The notes under the pieces were generated by a model. The model saw nothing but the letters and a program-made list of their open reading frames with translations. It was not told where the DNA came from and ran no database searches. This document shows positions 17,771 to 26,291 of a stretch of 64,000 nt of DNA, one piece after another. The stretch comes from Streptomyces albiflavescens (GTDB lineage: Bacteria; Actinomycetota; Actinomycetes; Streptomycetales; Streptomycetaceae). Each line of letters starts with the position of its first letter. Within the stretch, counting starts at the first letter, position 1. The stretch spans positions 17,050-81,049 of the forward strand of contig NZ_BMMM01000033.1 of the NCBI RefSeq assembly GCF_014645835.1, in the 5' to 3' direction. A program made the translations under genes and the position numbers.

Positions 17771-18613
17771 ATGACCGACAGCACCATCAGCATCGACAAC
17801 GCGACCGAGAACGAGCCGCCCGACACTTTGAAGGCGTTCGGAGCGGTGCACAAGGCTTTCCGCAAGCGGGCGGGTTACACGCAGGAGGAGTACGCGCCGC
17901 TCGTGCAGTACCAGCCGTCCACGGTCGCGTCGATCGAGCAGGGACGACGCTTCCCGCATCGCCGGTTCGTCGAGCGCGCGGAGGAGGTTCTGGACGCGTT
18001 CGGCGTGCTGAAGGGGGTCTACAAGCACGCGGGAAGGGAGAAGGGCCTGGCGTCCTGGTTCCGTCCATGGGCGGAATTGGAGGAGCAGGCGATCAGCCTC
18101 TACACATACGAGAACCGGCTGGTGCCGGGGCTGTTACAGACGGAGGGGTACGCGCGCAACCTCTTTCGCGAGCGGGTGCCGGTGCTCACGGACTCGCAGA
18201 TCGAGGCCCAGATCGCGGCTCGCCTGGAGCGCCAGTCCCTCCTCAGGGAGCGGCCCAACACGGCGTTCAGCTTCATCGTCGAGGAGTACATCCTCAGGCG
18301 GGGCACCGGCGGCACGGACGTCACGCGCGGCTTGATCGACTCTGTCCTGGACGTCACCGAACTACGCAACGTGGAACTGCAGTTGTTGCCAAAGACGCTC
18401 CAAGCCCACGCCGGTCTCGATGGCCCCATCCGGCTACTGGAGACTCCGGAGAACGAGTGGTTCGGCTATAGCGAGGGGCAGCGCAGCGGCCAGTTCATCG
18501 CTGACCCGAAATCGATCAGTGTGCTCCACGCACGCTATGCGAAACTGCGCTCACAGGCTCTCACCCCGGAGGATTCCCGGAGCCTGCTGGAGCAGATGCG
18601 AGGAGCGCTATGA
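17771..18613 (+). CDS. XRE-family regulator with DUF5753 domain, contains a TTA codon
   Basis: A 280-aa WhiJ-like regulator. The helix-turn-helix is at about residues 22-80 (RKRAGYTQEEYAPLVQYQPSTVASIEQG) and the DUF5753/Scr1 domain covers about 100-275 (ENRLVPGLLQTEGYARNLF). Leu122 is a TTA codon at 18134-18136, so production depends on the bldA tRNA. It overlaps the DUF397 gene by ATGA. These pairs are known to act together, the small DUF397 protein probably modulating the DNA-binding protein. Confidence 0.93.
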   Translation: MTDSTISIDNATENEPPDTLKAFGAVHKAFRKRAGYTQEEYAPLVQYQPSTVASIEQGRRFPHRRFVERAEEVLDAFGVLKGVYKHAGREKGLASWFRPWAELEEQAISLYTYENRLVPGLLQTEGYARNLFRERVPVLTDSQIEAQIAARLERQSLLRERPNTAFSFIVEEYILRRGTGGTDVTRGLIDSVLDVTELRNVELQLLPKTLQAHAGLDGPIRLLETPENEWFGYSEGQRSGQFIADPKSISVLHARYAKLRSQALTPEDSRSLLEQMRGAL

Positions 18614-18855
18614 GCACCACGGAGCTGGACTGGTTCAAGAGCAGCTACAGCGGCAGCGACGGCGACGACTGCGTCGAAGTGGCCCTCGCCTGGCGCAAGT
18701 CGACGTACAGCAGCGGCAGCGACGGCGACTGCGTAGAGGTAGCCACCTGCCCCACCACCATCCACATCCGCGACTCCAAGAACACCCACGGCCCCCAACT
18801 CACCCTCTCCCCCACCACGTGGACGGAGTTCCTGGAGTTCGCCGCGCGTGGCTGA
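18610..18855 (+). CDS. DUF397 protein with a duplicated N-terminal motif
   Basis: An 81-aa protein coupled to the XRE gene. DUF397 proteins usually have a single W-KSSYS-x-x-x-G-DCVEVA segment, but here it appears twice: WFKSSYSGSDGDDCVEVA and WRKSTYSSGSDGDCVEVA. Then comes the standard C-terminal part, RDSKNTHGPQLTLSPTTWTEF. The last eight bases overlap the start of the truncated hydrolase frame. Confidence 0.9.
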   Translation: MSTTELDWFKSSYSGSDGDDCVEVALAWRKSTYSSGSDGDCVEVATCPTTIHIRDSKNTHGPQLTLSPTTWTEFLEFAARG

Positions 18856-18994
18856 CCCCATACGGCTCGCGTACCGGGAGTCGGGGAACCCCGAGGCCCC
18901 GCCCCTCGTGCTGCTGCACGGGCTGACCTCGGACGGCACCAGGTGGGACGAGGTGGCGGCCCACTTCGCCGGCAGCCTCCTCTCAGGGCCGTAA
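18848..18994 (+). pseudogene. N-terminal remnant of an alpha/beta hydrolase
   Basis: GTG at 18848 opens 48 codons. The translation (VADPIRLAYRESGNPEAPP, then LVLLHGLTSDGTRWDEVAAHF) matches the first strand and oxyanion-hole HG motif of alpha/beta hydrolases, then diverges into SLLSGP and a stop. A full protein would need about 220 further residues. It is coupled to DUF397 and abuts the TetR promoter, so the rest was probably lost by deletion. Confidence 0.7.
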
Positions 18995-19032
18995 AACCTG
19001 TGCATATCAGGTTGTAGCCTAGAAACTCTAGG
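18995..19032. promoter_or_regulatory. Two palindromes upstream of tetR, likely operators
   Basis: AACCTG-TGCATAT-CAGGTT spans 18995-19013 and CCTAGA-AAC-TCTAGG spans 19018-19032; both are perfect inverted repeats. They lie 27-64 bp before the TetR ATG, a typical autoregulation position. Confidence 0.65.
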
Positions 19033-19058
19033 TTCAGCCGAGCGACAGGTGGTGACAC

Positions 19059-19646
19059 ATGCCCCGTGCCGGGCTCACGACCGACCGTCTCGTGGAGGCG
19101 GCGGCCGATCTCGCGGACGAGGTCGGCTTCGAGAACGTCACCGTGTCCGCGCTGGCGCGGCAGTTCGGGGTGAAGGACGCGAGCATGTACTCGCACGTGA
19201 AGAGCGTGCGGGAGCTGCGCGAGCGGATCGCGCTCCTCGCGGCCGGCGAGATGATCGACCGGATCGCCGCCGCGGTGGCCGGGCGTGCGGGCAAGGACGC
19301 GCTCGTCGCCTTCGCGGGCGCCTACCGGGAGTACGCGCTGGAGCGGCCGGGGCGATACCGGGCCACGCATCTGCAGCTCGACCCCGCCGTCGCCGCCGAG
19401 TCCGACGCCGGCCGGCGCACGGCAGAGGTCACGTACGGCATGCTGCGGGCGTACGGGCTGTCCGAGCCCGACCTCACCGATGCGGTACGCCTGCTGCGCA
19501 GCACCTTTCACGGCTACTGCCACCTCGAATCCATCGGCGGATTCGGCGCTCCCCGTGACGTACAGGCGTCCTGGGAGCGCGCGTTGGACGCCCTGCATGT
19601 GGCCCTGGAGCACTGGCCACGGACGAAGGACGGCGATCACGAGTGA
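19059..19646 (+). CDS. TetR-family regulator with WHG (TetR_C_33) domain
   Basis: A 195-aa repressor-type protein. The helix-turn-helix covers residues 7-50 (FENVTVSALARQFGVKDASMYSHVKS) and the C-terminal ligand domain has the WHG-family motif as FHGYCHLESIGGFG. AGGTGG lies before the ATG. Family members are commonly next to an alpha/beta hydrolase gene; here only a hydrolase remnant remains upstream. Confidence 0.92.
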   Translation: MPRAGLTTDRLVEAAADLADEVGFENVTVSALARQFGVKDASMYSHVKSVRELRERIALLAAGEMIDRIAAAVAGRAGKDALVAFAGAYREYALERPGRYRATHLQLDPAVAAESDAGRRTAEVTYGMLRAYGLSEPDLTDAVRLLRSTFHGYCHLESIGGFGAPRDVQASWERALDALHVALEHWPRTKDGDHE

Positions 19647-19671
19647 CCTGCGGTTCGCGCTCCGACGGCCG

Positions 19672-22071
19672 CTACTCGGTGCGCAGCGCCGTGGCCGTAC
19701 GGGCCTTGGCCGCCCAGCCGGCCGGGAGCATCGCGCCCAGCACGGCGATCACGATCCCGGCCAGCCCCAGCAGCACCAACTGCGGAGCGTCGTACACCTC
19801 GAGGATGGACGGCGGCAGATTGGTGCCCGCCGCATGCCCCATCACCGGCAGCACATAGCCGTGCAGTGCGAACCCGAGAGGCACTCCGACCAGCCCGCCG
19901 ATCAGGCCGATCCCGGCGACCGAGGCGAGCACAAGGCTCAAGGTCTGCCGCGGAGACATGCCGAGCGCCTTGCAGACGCCCAGGTCGTGGACGCGTTCGC
20001 GGGTGTCGAGGACGACGGAGTTGAGCACGCCCAGGCCCGCCACGGAAACCAGCATGAGCGTGAGCAACACCGCCATCGCATCCAGGATGAGGATCATGCT
20101 CTCCTGCTCCGAGGGCGAGTTGGCGAAGACGTCGCCGCCCAGCGGTTCCACCACCGCGGTGAGCTTCTCGGCGTACTCGGCGGGGGAGACGCCCGGCTTC
20201 ACCGCGATCTGGAAGGTCTGGGGCTTGGCCTTGGCGAAGGTGGCCATGTCCGCGTTGAGGTGCAGCCCGTCATCGGAGGTGTCGAAGGCCTCGCCGACAA
20301 TCCGCAGCGTCTGCGTGTCCTTCTGGTACGTGACCCGCACGGTGTCGCCGATCCTGGTGCCTGTCCGCTCCAGGAACCCCGTCGGCACGACGGCCTGCCC
20401 CGGGCCGGTGAACCACCGCCCGGAGATCATCTCGTAGCGTCCGGCACTCGTGTCGCCCTGGTACAAGCTGGCCTCCACCGCACCGGAGAGGCCCGTCACC
20501 GCGACCTGCCCCTGGGTCAGCCCGTAGTACGAGGCGGTGCCCGACTGGGCCTTGATGGCGGCGCTGACCTTCTCCGGGTCGGCGGACGGCATCTCCGGCG
20601 CCTCACCCGAGGGCGGCCCGCCGCGGGGCTTCCTCTCGACGCTCGGTCCGCCGCCCGCTCCCTCCGGTACGCCGCTGATGGCGGTGACCGCCGAGCGCTC
20701 CTCGGGGTCCGACGCCGCACCGACCGCGTTCAGGGACTGCGTCAGCCCCACCGCGAAGGTCGCCGCGACGGTGCCGAAGGCAACCGCCAGCAGCAGCGCG
20801 ATCGTACGGACCGGATGTGTGAAGGGACTTGCCAGTCCGTACGTCACCGCCCGCGGCAGCGGCAGCCGGCCCGCCGCCCGGTGCGCCCACTGACCGCGCC
20901 CTGTCCGCGGCGCCCGGCCGACCGCGATGGCCTCGACCGTATGCAGCCGCCCCGCCCGCAGCGCGGGGACCAGCGCCGCCATTCCGACGATCAGCAGCGC
21001 CACGAGCGGCACCACGACATCCACCCACCACGCCACGGTGAGCGAGGCCGTGCCGTACACCTGCTCGGTGTCCTCCAGCAGCGGTACGGCGAGCAGATTG
21101 CCCAGTCCGACCCCGAGCACAATGCCCGCACCGGCCGGGATCAACGCCTGTGCCACATAGGCGCGTACAACCTCGCGCGGGGTGAAGCCGATGGCCTTGA
21201 GGATGCCTATCCGGCGCAGGCTGGTGCCGACCGAACCGCTCACCACGCTGCCGATGATGATCACCGACATCACGATGCCGAGCACACCGAAGGCGAGGAG
21301 GAACGGAATGGTCGCCCGCGCACCGGAGTCGGCGGCCCGCTTGGTGTCCAGATACGACTGGGTGCCCACCAGCGCCCCCGACGGCATGGCGGCGACGAGC
21401 GCCTTGCGGTCGGCGGCGATCTGCCCCTTCGAGCCGGCGTCGGCGAACCGGTAGAGCATCTGGCTCGTGACCGGGCTGTCCTTCGAGGCGAGCGACCTGA
21501 CCTGCCCGGGCGTCGCCCACGCGTCGGCGGTCTTGGCCACCGAGGTGGCGAAGCCCACGACCGTCAGCGTCTGCCCACCGGCTTCGTCCGACGTCTTCAG
21601 GGTGGAGCCGACCTTGAGGACGGGCCCGGTGAACGACGCGGAGAGCACGATCTCGCCGGGCTTTCGGGCCCACCGCCCGGACTTGAGGTCCAGGTCGTCC
21701 ACGTCGGCGTGCGGACCGGACCGCCCGACCAGGGTCAGGCTCGGCAGATGCCCGCCCTGCGAATCCACCGGCTGAAAGGAAGTCGACGGGTAGGGCCCGC
21801 CACTCGCGGTGACTCCCTCCAGCTGCTTGGTCTCCTTGAGCTGAGCCTCGCTCACCTTGTCCGGATCGAATTGCACGGTCAGATGTGCGCCGTGCTGCTT
21901 GGCGAAGGCGTGGTCGAAGGGCGCGTTCGTCGCGACCATGAGCGATCCGGCGACGACGGCCGAGGCCACGGCCATCATCGTGGCGATGGCGATCACCACC
22001 GTCTGGACCCGTCGCCGACCCACCCCGGCCCGTATGACCCGGCCGAGCGGGCCCGTACCCCAGCGGCTCAT
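19672..22071 (-). CDS. FtsX-like ABC transporter permease
   Basis: A 799-aa permease with two FtsX domains. There is an N-terminal anchor at about residues 20-45, a large extracellular domain, three helices near 275-400, a second anchor near 450, a second extracellular domain and three C-terminal helices ending in AKARTATALRTE. The ATG at 22071 overlaps the ATPase stop (ATGA). A MacB/LolCE-like mechanotransmission role or peptide/lipid export is typical of the family. The adjacent convergent-side two-component system suggests envelope-stress or antimicrobial-peptide response, which is inference. Confidence 0.92.
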   Translation of the reverse strand: MSRWGTGPLGRVIRAGVGRRRVQTVVIAIATMMAVASAVVAGSLMVATNAPFDHAFAKQHGAHLTVQFDPDKVSEAQLKETKQLEGVTASGGPYPSTSFQPVDSQGGHLPSLTLVGRSGPHADVDDLDLKSGRWARKPGEIVLSASFTGPVLKVGSTLKTSDEAGGQTLTVVGFATSVAKTADAWATPGQVRSLASKDSPVTSQMLYRFADAGSKGQIAADRKALVAAMPSGALVGTQSYLDTKRAADSGARATIPFLLAFGVLGIVMSVIIIGSVVSGSVGTSLRRIGILKAIGFTPREVVRAYVAQALIPAGAGIVLGVGLGNLLAVPLLEDTEQVYGTASLTVAWWVDVVVPLVALLIVGMAALVPALRAGRLHTVEAIAVGRAPRTGRGQWAHRAAGRLPLPRAVTYGLASPFTHPVRTIALLLAVAFGTVAATFAVGLTQSLNAVGAASDPEERSAVTAISGVPEGAGGGPSVERKPRGGPPSGEAPEMPSADPEKVSAAIKAQSGTASYYGLTQGQVAVTGLSGAVEASLYQGDTSAGRYEMISGRWFTGPGQAVVPTGFLERTGTRIGDTVRVTYQKDTQTLRIVGEAFDTSDDGLHLNADMATFAKAKPQTFQIAVKPGVSPAEYAEKLTAVVEPLGGDVFANSPSEQESMILILDAMAVLLTLMLVSVAGLGVLNSVVLDTRERVHDLGVCKALGMSPRQTLSLVLASVAGIGLIGGLVGVPLGFALHGYVLPVMGHAAGTNLPPSILEVYDAPQLVLLGLAGIVIAVLGAMLPAGWAAKARTATALRTE

Positions 22072-22760
22072 CGGGCGGCCTCCGCAGGGGTCTCGAGCGC
22101 CAGATGACCGTCGACCAGATGGATCGTGCGGCTGGCGCAGGCCTCCGCCAGCGCCAGATCGTGCGTCACCAGCACGATCGTCTGCCCCCCGCGGTGCAGA
22201 TCCACGAGCAGCTCCCTTACGTCGTGGCCCGAAGCGGTGTCGAGTGCGCCGGTCGGTTCGTCGGCGAGCAGCAGCGCGGGCCGGTTGACCAGCGCCCGGG
22301 CCACCGCGACCCGCTGGCGTTCGCCGCCGGAGAGCCGGCCCGGATAGGCGAGGGCGTGCTTGCTGATGCCCAGCACCTCCATCAGCTCGGCGGCGCGGGC
22401 TGCCGCCTTCTTCCGCGAGGTCCCGGTGAGCTGGGCGGGGAGCTGGACGTTGTCGGCGACGGTGAGGTCGTCGAGCAGATTGAAGAACTGGAAAACAATG
22501 CCGATCTGCTCGCGGCGGAACCGGGCCAGCCCGTGCTCGCTCAGCTGGTCGACCTGCTGGCCGGCCACGGTCACCGAGCCCTCGGTCGGCTTGTCCAGAC
22601 CGGCGACGAGGTTCAGCAGCGTCGACTTCCCGCTGCCGGAGGGGCCCGTCACGGCCAGGGCCTCGCCCTTGGCGACGCTCAGGTCGATCGGTCCGAGCGC
22701 AGGTGCGCCGGCGCTGTCGTACCGCTTGGCCACACCTGTCAGTTCGATCACGTGGGTCAT
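22068..22760 (-). CDS. ABC transporter ATP-binding protein (LolD/MacB type)
   Basis: A 230-aa ATPase: Walker A GPSGSGKST, Q-loop FQFFNLL, signature LSGGERQRVAVARAL, Walker B LLADEP and switch VTHDLALAE. It starts with ATG at 22760 after an AAGGACGGG stretch and is coupled to the FtsX permease. It is divergent from the sensor kinase gene across a 223-bp gap. Confidence 0.94.
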   Translation of the reverse strand: MTHVIELTGVAKRYDSAGAPALGPIDLSVAKGEALAVTGPSGSGKSTLLNLVAGLDKPTEGSVTVAGQQVDQLSEHGLARFRREQIGIVFQFFNLLDDLTVADNVQLPAQLTGTSRKKAAARAAELMEVLGISKHALAYPGRLSGGERQRVAVARALVNRPALLLADEPTGALDTASGHDVRELLVDLHRGGQTIVLVTHDLALAEACASRTIHLVDGHLALETPAEAAR

Positions 22761-22983
22761 GGGAGTTGTCCCGTCCTTGGGGTTCGCGAGGGCTCATGCC
22801 TGTGCCGGCTCGGCAAACGTAGGGACGGGCGGTTCTGCGGCGCGTCGGCCGCGGCACCGACGTCCGGCCGTTCCCGCGGATGATGCGGCCGCGGGGTCAT
22901 ACCTGCGGCGTACGCCTGCGGGACAGCTTCCGTGGTCGCGCAGGCGGACGCGGGGCGGTGCGGAAGGGCCGCACAATGTGCTG

Positions 22984-24267
22984 ATGGAGACGGAGGACCG
23001 CCGCGGCTGGCGCCGGCAGCTGCGCGACGTGCTGCGCCCGGACGCGAAGCCCGCACCGCTGTCGCGGCGGGCGGTGCGCGCCGATGTGCTGCTGGCGGTG
23101 CTGCTGACGGTGGTCGCGCTGGTCGTGGCGGCGCGTTACCCCGACGGCGGGCTGGTCCAGTACAAACAGGACGCGCCGTATCCGCCCCCGGTACCTGTGC
23201 CTCCCGGGGAGGTCGTGCCCCACGAGGAAGAGCGCTCGTCGATGATCTGGCCGCTCGTCGTGCTGGCGGCGCTGCCGCTCGCGTACCGGCGCCGCTGTCC
23301 GCTGACCGCGTTCGCGGTGGTGATGGGCGCGACGCTGGTCATGGTCGACGACGCCACCTGGATGAACGTGGTGACCTGCGTCCTCGGCGCGTACAGCGCC
23401 GTCATCTACAGCCGCCACCGGACGCGGGCCATGGCCGGCATGGTCCTCGCCGCCGTGCTGGCCGGTCTCGCGTTCAAGAACACGGAACCGATCCTGCCGG
23501 GCTGGTCGAGCCCGGCCGTCGTGCTGCTCATCGCCGGCGCACTGGCCGGCCTGGTCCGGTTCTGGCAGCGGCAGTTGGCGGCCAGCCGCGACCGCTACAC
23601 GGAGTTGCAGCAGGCACAGCAGGAGGCCATGCGGCGGGCCGTTGCGGAAGAGCGTTCCAGGATCGCCGCCGAGCTGCATGACGTGGTGACCCACAATGTG
23701 AGCGTGATGGTGATCCAGGCGGGTGCGGCGCGCAAGGTGATGGACGCGGAGCCCGAGCGGTCCAAGACGGCGCTGCTCGCGGTCGAAGCGGGGGGCAGGG
23801 CCGCCATGGCCGAACTGCGGCATGTGATGGGCCTGCTCGCCGCTCCCCACCATGAGCGCCCCGACGGCTTCGAACCCCAGCCGGGCCTCGGACAGCTCGG
23901 CGCCCTGGTCGAGCGGGTGCGGGCCGCCGGCACGCCGGTGCGCGTCGCGGTGTCGCTGCCGCCGGACCCGCTGCCGCCCGGGGTGGACCTCGCGGCGTAC
24001 CGCGTCGTCCAGGAGGCGCTGACCAACACCATCAAGCACGCGCCCGGCGCCGACGCCGCCGTCATGATCGGCTACACCGAGGACAGTCTGGAAATCGAGG
24101 TCACCGACACCGGCGGTGTGCGGGACGCCGTGCCGACGGACGGCAATGGCCGCGGCCTCATCGGACTGGGCGAGCGGCTGGCGGTCTACAAGGGCGAACT
24201 GACGTCCGGGCCGACCCTCGCCGGAGGCTACCGGATCAAGGCGCGAGTCCCCTGGCGGACCGTATGA
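22984..24267 (+). CDS. Two-component sensor histidine kinase (HisKA_3)
   Basis: A 427-aa NarL-class kinase. Four or five N-terminal membrane helices are seen at about residues 28-200, with a Pro-rich extracellular loop after the first. The phospho-acceptor His232 sits in AAELHDVVTHN and the ATPase domain ends with GRGLIGLGERL. Start chosen as ATG 22984; GTG at 22978 is an alternative. It overlaps the response regulator by ATGA. Its neighbour is an FtsX ABC system, a common sensor-transporter pairing. Confidence 0.92.
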   Translation: METEDRRGWRRQLRDVLRPDAKPAPLSRRAVRADVLLAVLLTVVALVVAARYPDGGLVQYKQDAPYPPPVPVPPGEVVPHEEERSSMIWPLVVLAALPLAYRRRCPLTAFAVVMGATLVMVDDATWMNVVTCVLGAYSAVIYSRHRTRAMAGMVLAAVLAGLAFKNTEPILPGWSSPAVVLLIAGALAGLVRFWQRQLAASRDRYTELQQAQQEAMRRAVAEERSRIAAELHDVVTHNVSVMVIQAGAARKVMDAEPERSKTALLAVEAGGRAAMAELRHVMGLLAAPHHERPDGFEPQPGLGQLGALVERVRAAGTPVRVAVSLPPDPLPPGVDLAAYRVVQEALTNTIKHAPGADAAVMIGYTEDSLEIEVTDTGGVRDAVPTDGNGRGLIGLGERLAVYKGELTSGPTLAGGYRIKARVPWRTV

Positions 24268-24944
24268 GCCGGCCGCCCCTGCGGGCCGTCATCGCCGACG
24301 ATCAGGCCCTGGTGCGTACGGGCTTCGGGATGATCCTCGCCGCCGACGGGATCGAGGTGACGGGTGAGGCGGCCGACGGGGTCGAGGCGGTCGCCGCGGT
24401 CCGCCGCACACGGCCCGACGTCGTGCTCATGGACATCCGGATGCCGCAGATGGACGGCATCGAAGCGACCCGGCACATCCTGGCCGACGGCGGCCCGGAC
24501 GCCACCCGGGTCATCATCCTGACCACCTACGACCTCGACCACTACGTCTACGCCGCGCTCACCGCCGGCGCCAGCGGCTTCCTGCTCAAGGACGTCACCC
24601 CCGAGCATCTGGTGGCCGCTGTACGCCTGGTGCAGTCCGGCGACGCCCTGCTCGCGCCCACGATCACCCGTCGGCTGATCGAACGCTTCGCCCACCGCGA
24701 CGAGCCGGGGACCACCACCCTGCACCGCGACCTGTCCGGCCTGACCCCGCGCGAGCTCGAAGTGCTCCGGCTGCTCGCGACGGGCCTCAGCAACGCCGAA
24801 CTTGCCGACCGGCTCTTCCTCAGCCCCACCACGGTCAAGACCCACATCGGCCGCATCCTGTCGAAGTTGGAACTGCGCGACCGCGTCCAGGCCGTCGTCT
24901 TCGCCTACGAGACGGGGCTGATCGCCCCGGGAGGCGGCGCCTAG
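24264..24944 (+). CDS. LuxR/NarL-family response regulator
   Basis: A 226-aa regulator. The receiver domain has the phosphorylation site Asp57 (VVLMDIRMPQMDG) and the C-terminal LuxR helix-turn-helix is at about residues 155-215 (LTPRELEVLRLLATGLSNAEL). Coupled to the kinase gene. Its TAG stop shares the CTAG palindrome with the stop of the convergent PEP mutase-like gene. Confidence 0.95.
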   Translation: MSRPPLRAVIADDQALVRTGFGMILAADGIEVTGEAADGVEAVAAVRRTRPDVVLMDIRMPQMDGIEATRHILADGGPDATRVIILTTYDLDHYVYAALTAGASGFLLKDVTPEHLVAAVRLVQSGDALLAPTITRRLIERFAHRDEPGTTTLHRDLSGLTPRELEVLRLLATGLSNAELADRLFLSPTTVKTHIGRILSKLELRDRVQAVVFAYETGLIAPGGGA

Positions 24945-25774
24945 TCGGCCCGACCGGCGTGGGAGCCCCCTACCTGGTGGTTCCGGCGGTGCTGGGCGTT
25001 GGGGCCCTCTGCACTGAGCGCCTGCACCTCGGCGTACGTCGGCGCGGTGCCCCGGAGTGTCCGTCCGGCGCGGATGTCCGCCATCGTTTCCAGGACCGCG
25101 CCGAGCGCCCGCCGGTAGAGGAGCGAGCCGAGGCTGATCCTGCGTACGCCGAGGTCGCCGAGTTGGGCGATGGTCGGGCCGGAGGGTGAGTAGAGGATGT
25201 TGAGCGGGACGTCGAGGGTCTTCAGGAGGACGGAGATCCCGGCCGGGTCGGTCAGGCCCGGGACGAACACCCCGTCCGCGCCCGCTCGTTGGTAGGCGTC
25301 GAGTCGGCGGACCGTTTCCCGTTCGTCCCCGTCGCCCAGCCAGTAGGTGTCGGTGCGGGCGTTGACGAAGAGGTCCGGCACGGCCGCCTTCACCGCGGCG
25401 ATCTTCGCGGCATGCAGTGCGGCGGATCCGAGGCCGTCCTCCAGGTTGATACCGACGGCTCCGGAGGCGGACAGTTCGCGCGCCAACTCGGCGACTTCGT
25501 CGGGATCTTGGCTGAACCCGTCCTCGGCGTCCACGGACAGGAAGTAGGGACCCGCGCCGAGTTGCCGGGCCAGGCTCAGCGTCACGCCCCTGGTGGCCCC
25601 GGCGCCGTCCGGCAGACCGACGGCGGCCGCGACGCCGAGACTCGTCGTGCCGATCGCCTCGAACCCCTGGGCCGCGAGCAGCGCCGCGGAGGCGTGGTCC
25701 CAGGCGTTGGGCAGGAGGAGGGGTGCGCCAGTGTGATGCAGCGCGGCGAAGGGCGTCCCGCTCATACCGGTCAT
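24941..25774 (-). CDS. Isocitrate lyase/PEP mutase family protein
   Basis: A 277-aa TIM-barrel enzyme of the PEP mutase/isocitrate lyase superfamily. It has the segments VDAEDGF, INLEDGLG and NARTDTYWLG typical of the Mg-binding active site, but lacks the KKCGH loop of isocitrate lyase. It probably cleaves or forms a C-C or C-P bond in a 2-oxo acid; the exact reaction cannot be assigned. The N-terminal ATG overlaps the DinB stop. Confidence 0.85.
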   Translation of the reverse strand: MTGMSGTPFAALHHTGAPLLLPNAWDHASAALLAAQGFEAIGTTSLGVAAAVGLPDGAGATRGVTLSLARQLGAGPYFLSVDAEDGFSQDPDEVAELARELSASGAVGINLEDGLGSAALHAAKIAAVKAAVPDLFVNARTDTYWLGDGDERETVRRLDAYQRAGADGVFVPGLTDPAGISVLLKTLDVPLNILYSPSGPTIAQLGDLGVRRISLGSLLYRRALGAVLETMADIRAGRTLRGTAPTYAEVQALSAEGPNAQHRRNHQVGGSHAGRAD

Positions 25775-26229
25775 ACCGGCCTCCCGACCGCATCGGCGTA
25801 GTACGTCGATCCCTTGAGATGCAGGGCCAGCTCGCGGAACGTCCAGCCGTCACCCGGAGAATCGTCGAGTTGCTGCTCGGTCAGCGCACCGAGCCGGTTC
25901 GCCCAGATCCTGGCAAGGCGCGTGAGCCGGCTGCGCGCCTCGTCAAGGTCCTCCTGCGTGAACGGCGCGAGGTCCGCCTCGGTGGTGCTCGCCGACGCGT
26001 GCCAGTGGTCGGGCTGCGGCGCCTCGCCCACGAGCCGGGCCTCCAGCTCCGCCAGGTGGTCGACGAGATGATCGGCGACGCGTCGGATCGCCTTGTGCGG
26101 GGTGTAGACACGGTCGTCGATGTGGGCGGGCTTGCCGTCCCAGGCGGTCCAGGTGGCCGCGAGGTCGAGGACGTGGTCGACCATGGCGACGACGGCCTCG
26201 GCCGGTGTTTCCTTCGGGGAATCGGTCAT
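25771..26229 (-). CDS. DinB-like mycothiol-dependent transferase family protein
   Basis: A 152-aa four-helix-bundle protein with conserved His residues (MVDHVLDL, ADHLVDHLAEL, LALHLKGSTYY) in positions that bind a metal in DinB/mycothiol-maleylpyruvate isomerase-like proteins. It has no ribosome binding site; TAGCGT lies exactly six bases before the ATG, so the mRNA is probably leaderless. Coupled to the following PEP mutase-like gene. Confidence 0.8.
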   Translation of the reverse strand: MTDSPKETPAEAVVAMVDHVLDLAATWTAWDGKPAHIDDRVYTPHKAIRRVADHLVDHLAELEARLVGEAPQPDHWHASASTTEADLAPFTQEDLDEARSRLTRLARIWANRLGALTEQQLDDSPGDGWTFRELALHLKGSTYYADAVGRPV

Positions 26230-26235
26230 GTCGAA

Positions 26236-26241
26236 ACGCTA
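26236..26241 (-). promoter_or_regulatory. -10 box of leaderless DinB-family gene
   Basis: Minus-strand TAGCGT followed by six bases and ATG; places the transcription start on the A of the start codon. Confidence 0.5.
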
Positions 26242-26291
26242 GAGGCGGAACACTTCGGCGCCTGCCGAAACGTGCCGCCACATCAGTGCGC

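Noticed and set aside
19285..22107. 940-codon plus-strand frame
   Set aside because: Arg/His/Gly-rich antisense shadow of the FtsX permease gene; no domain.
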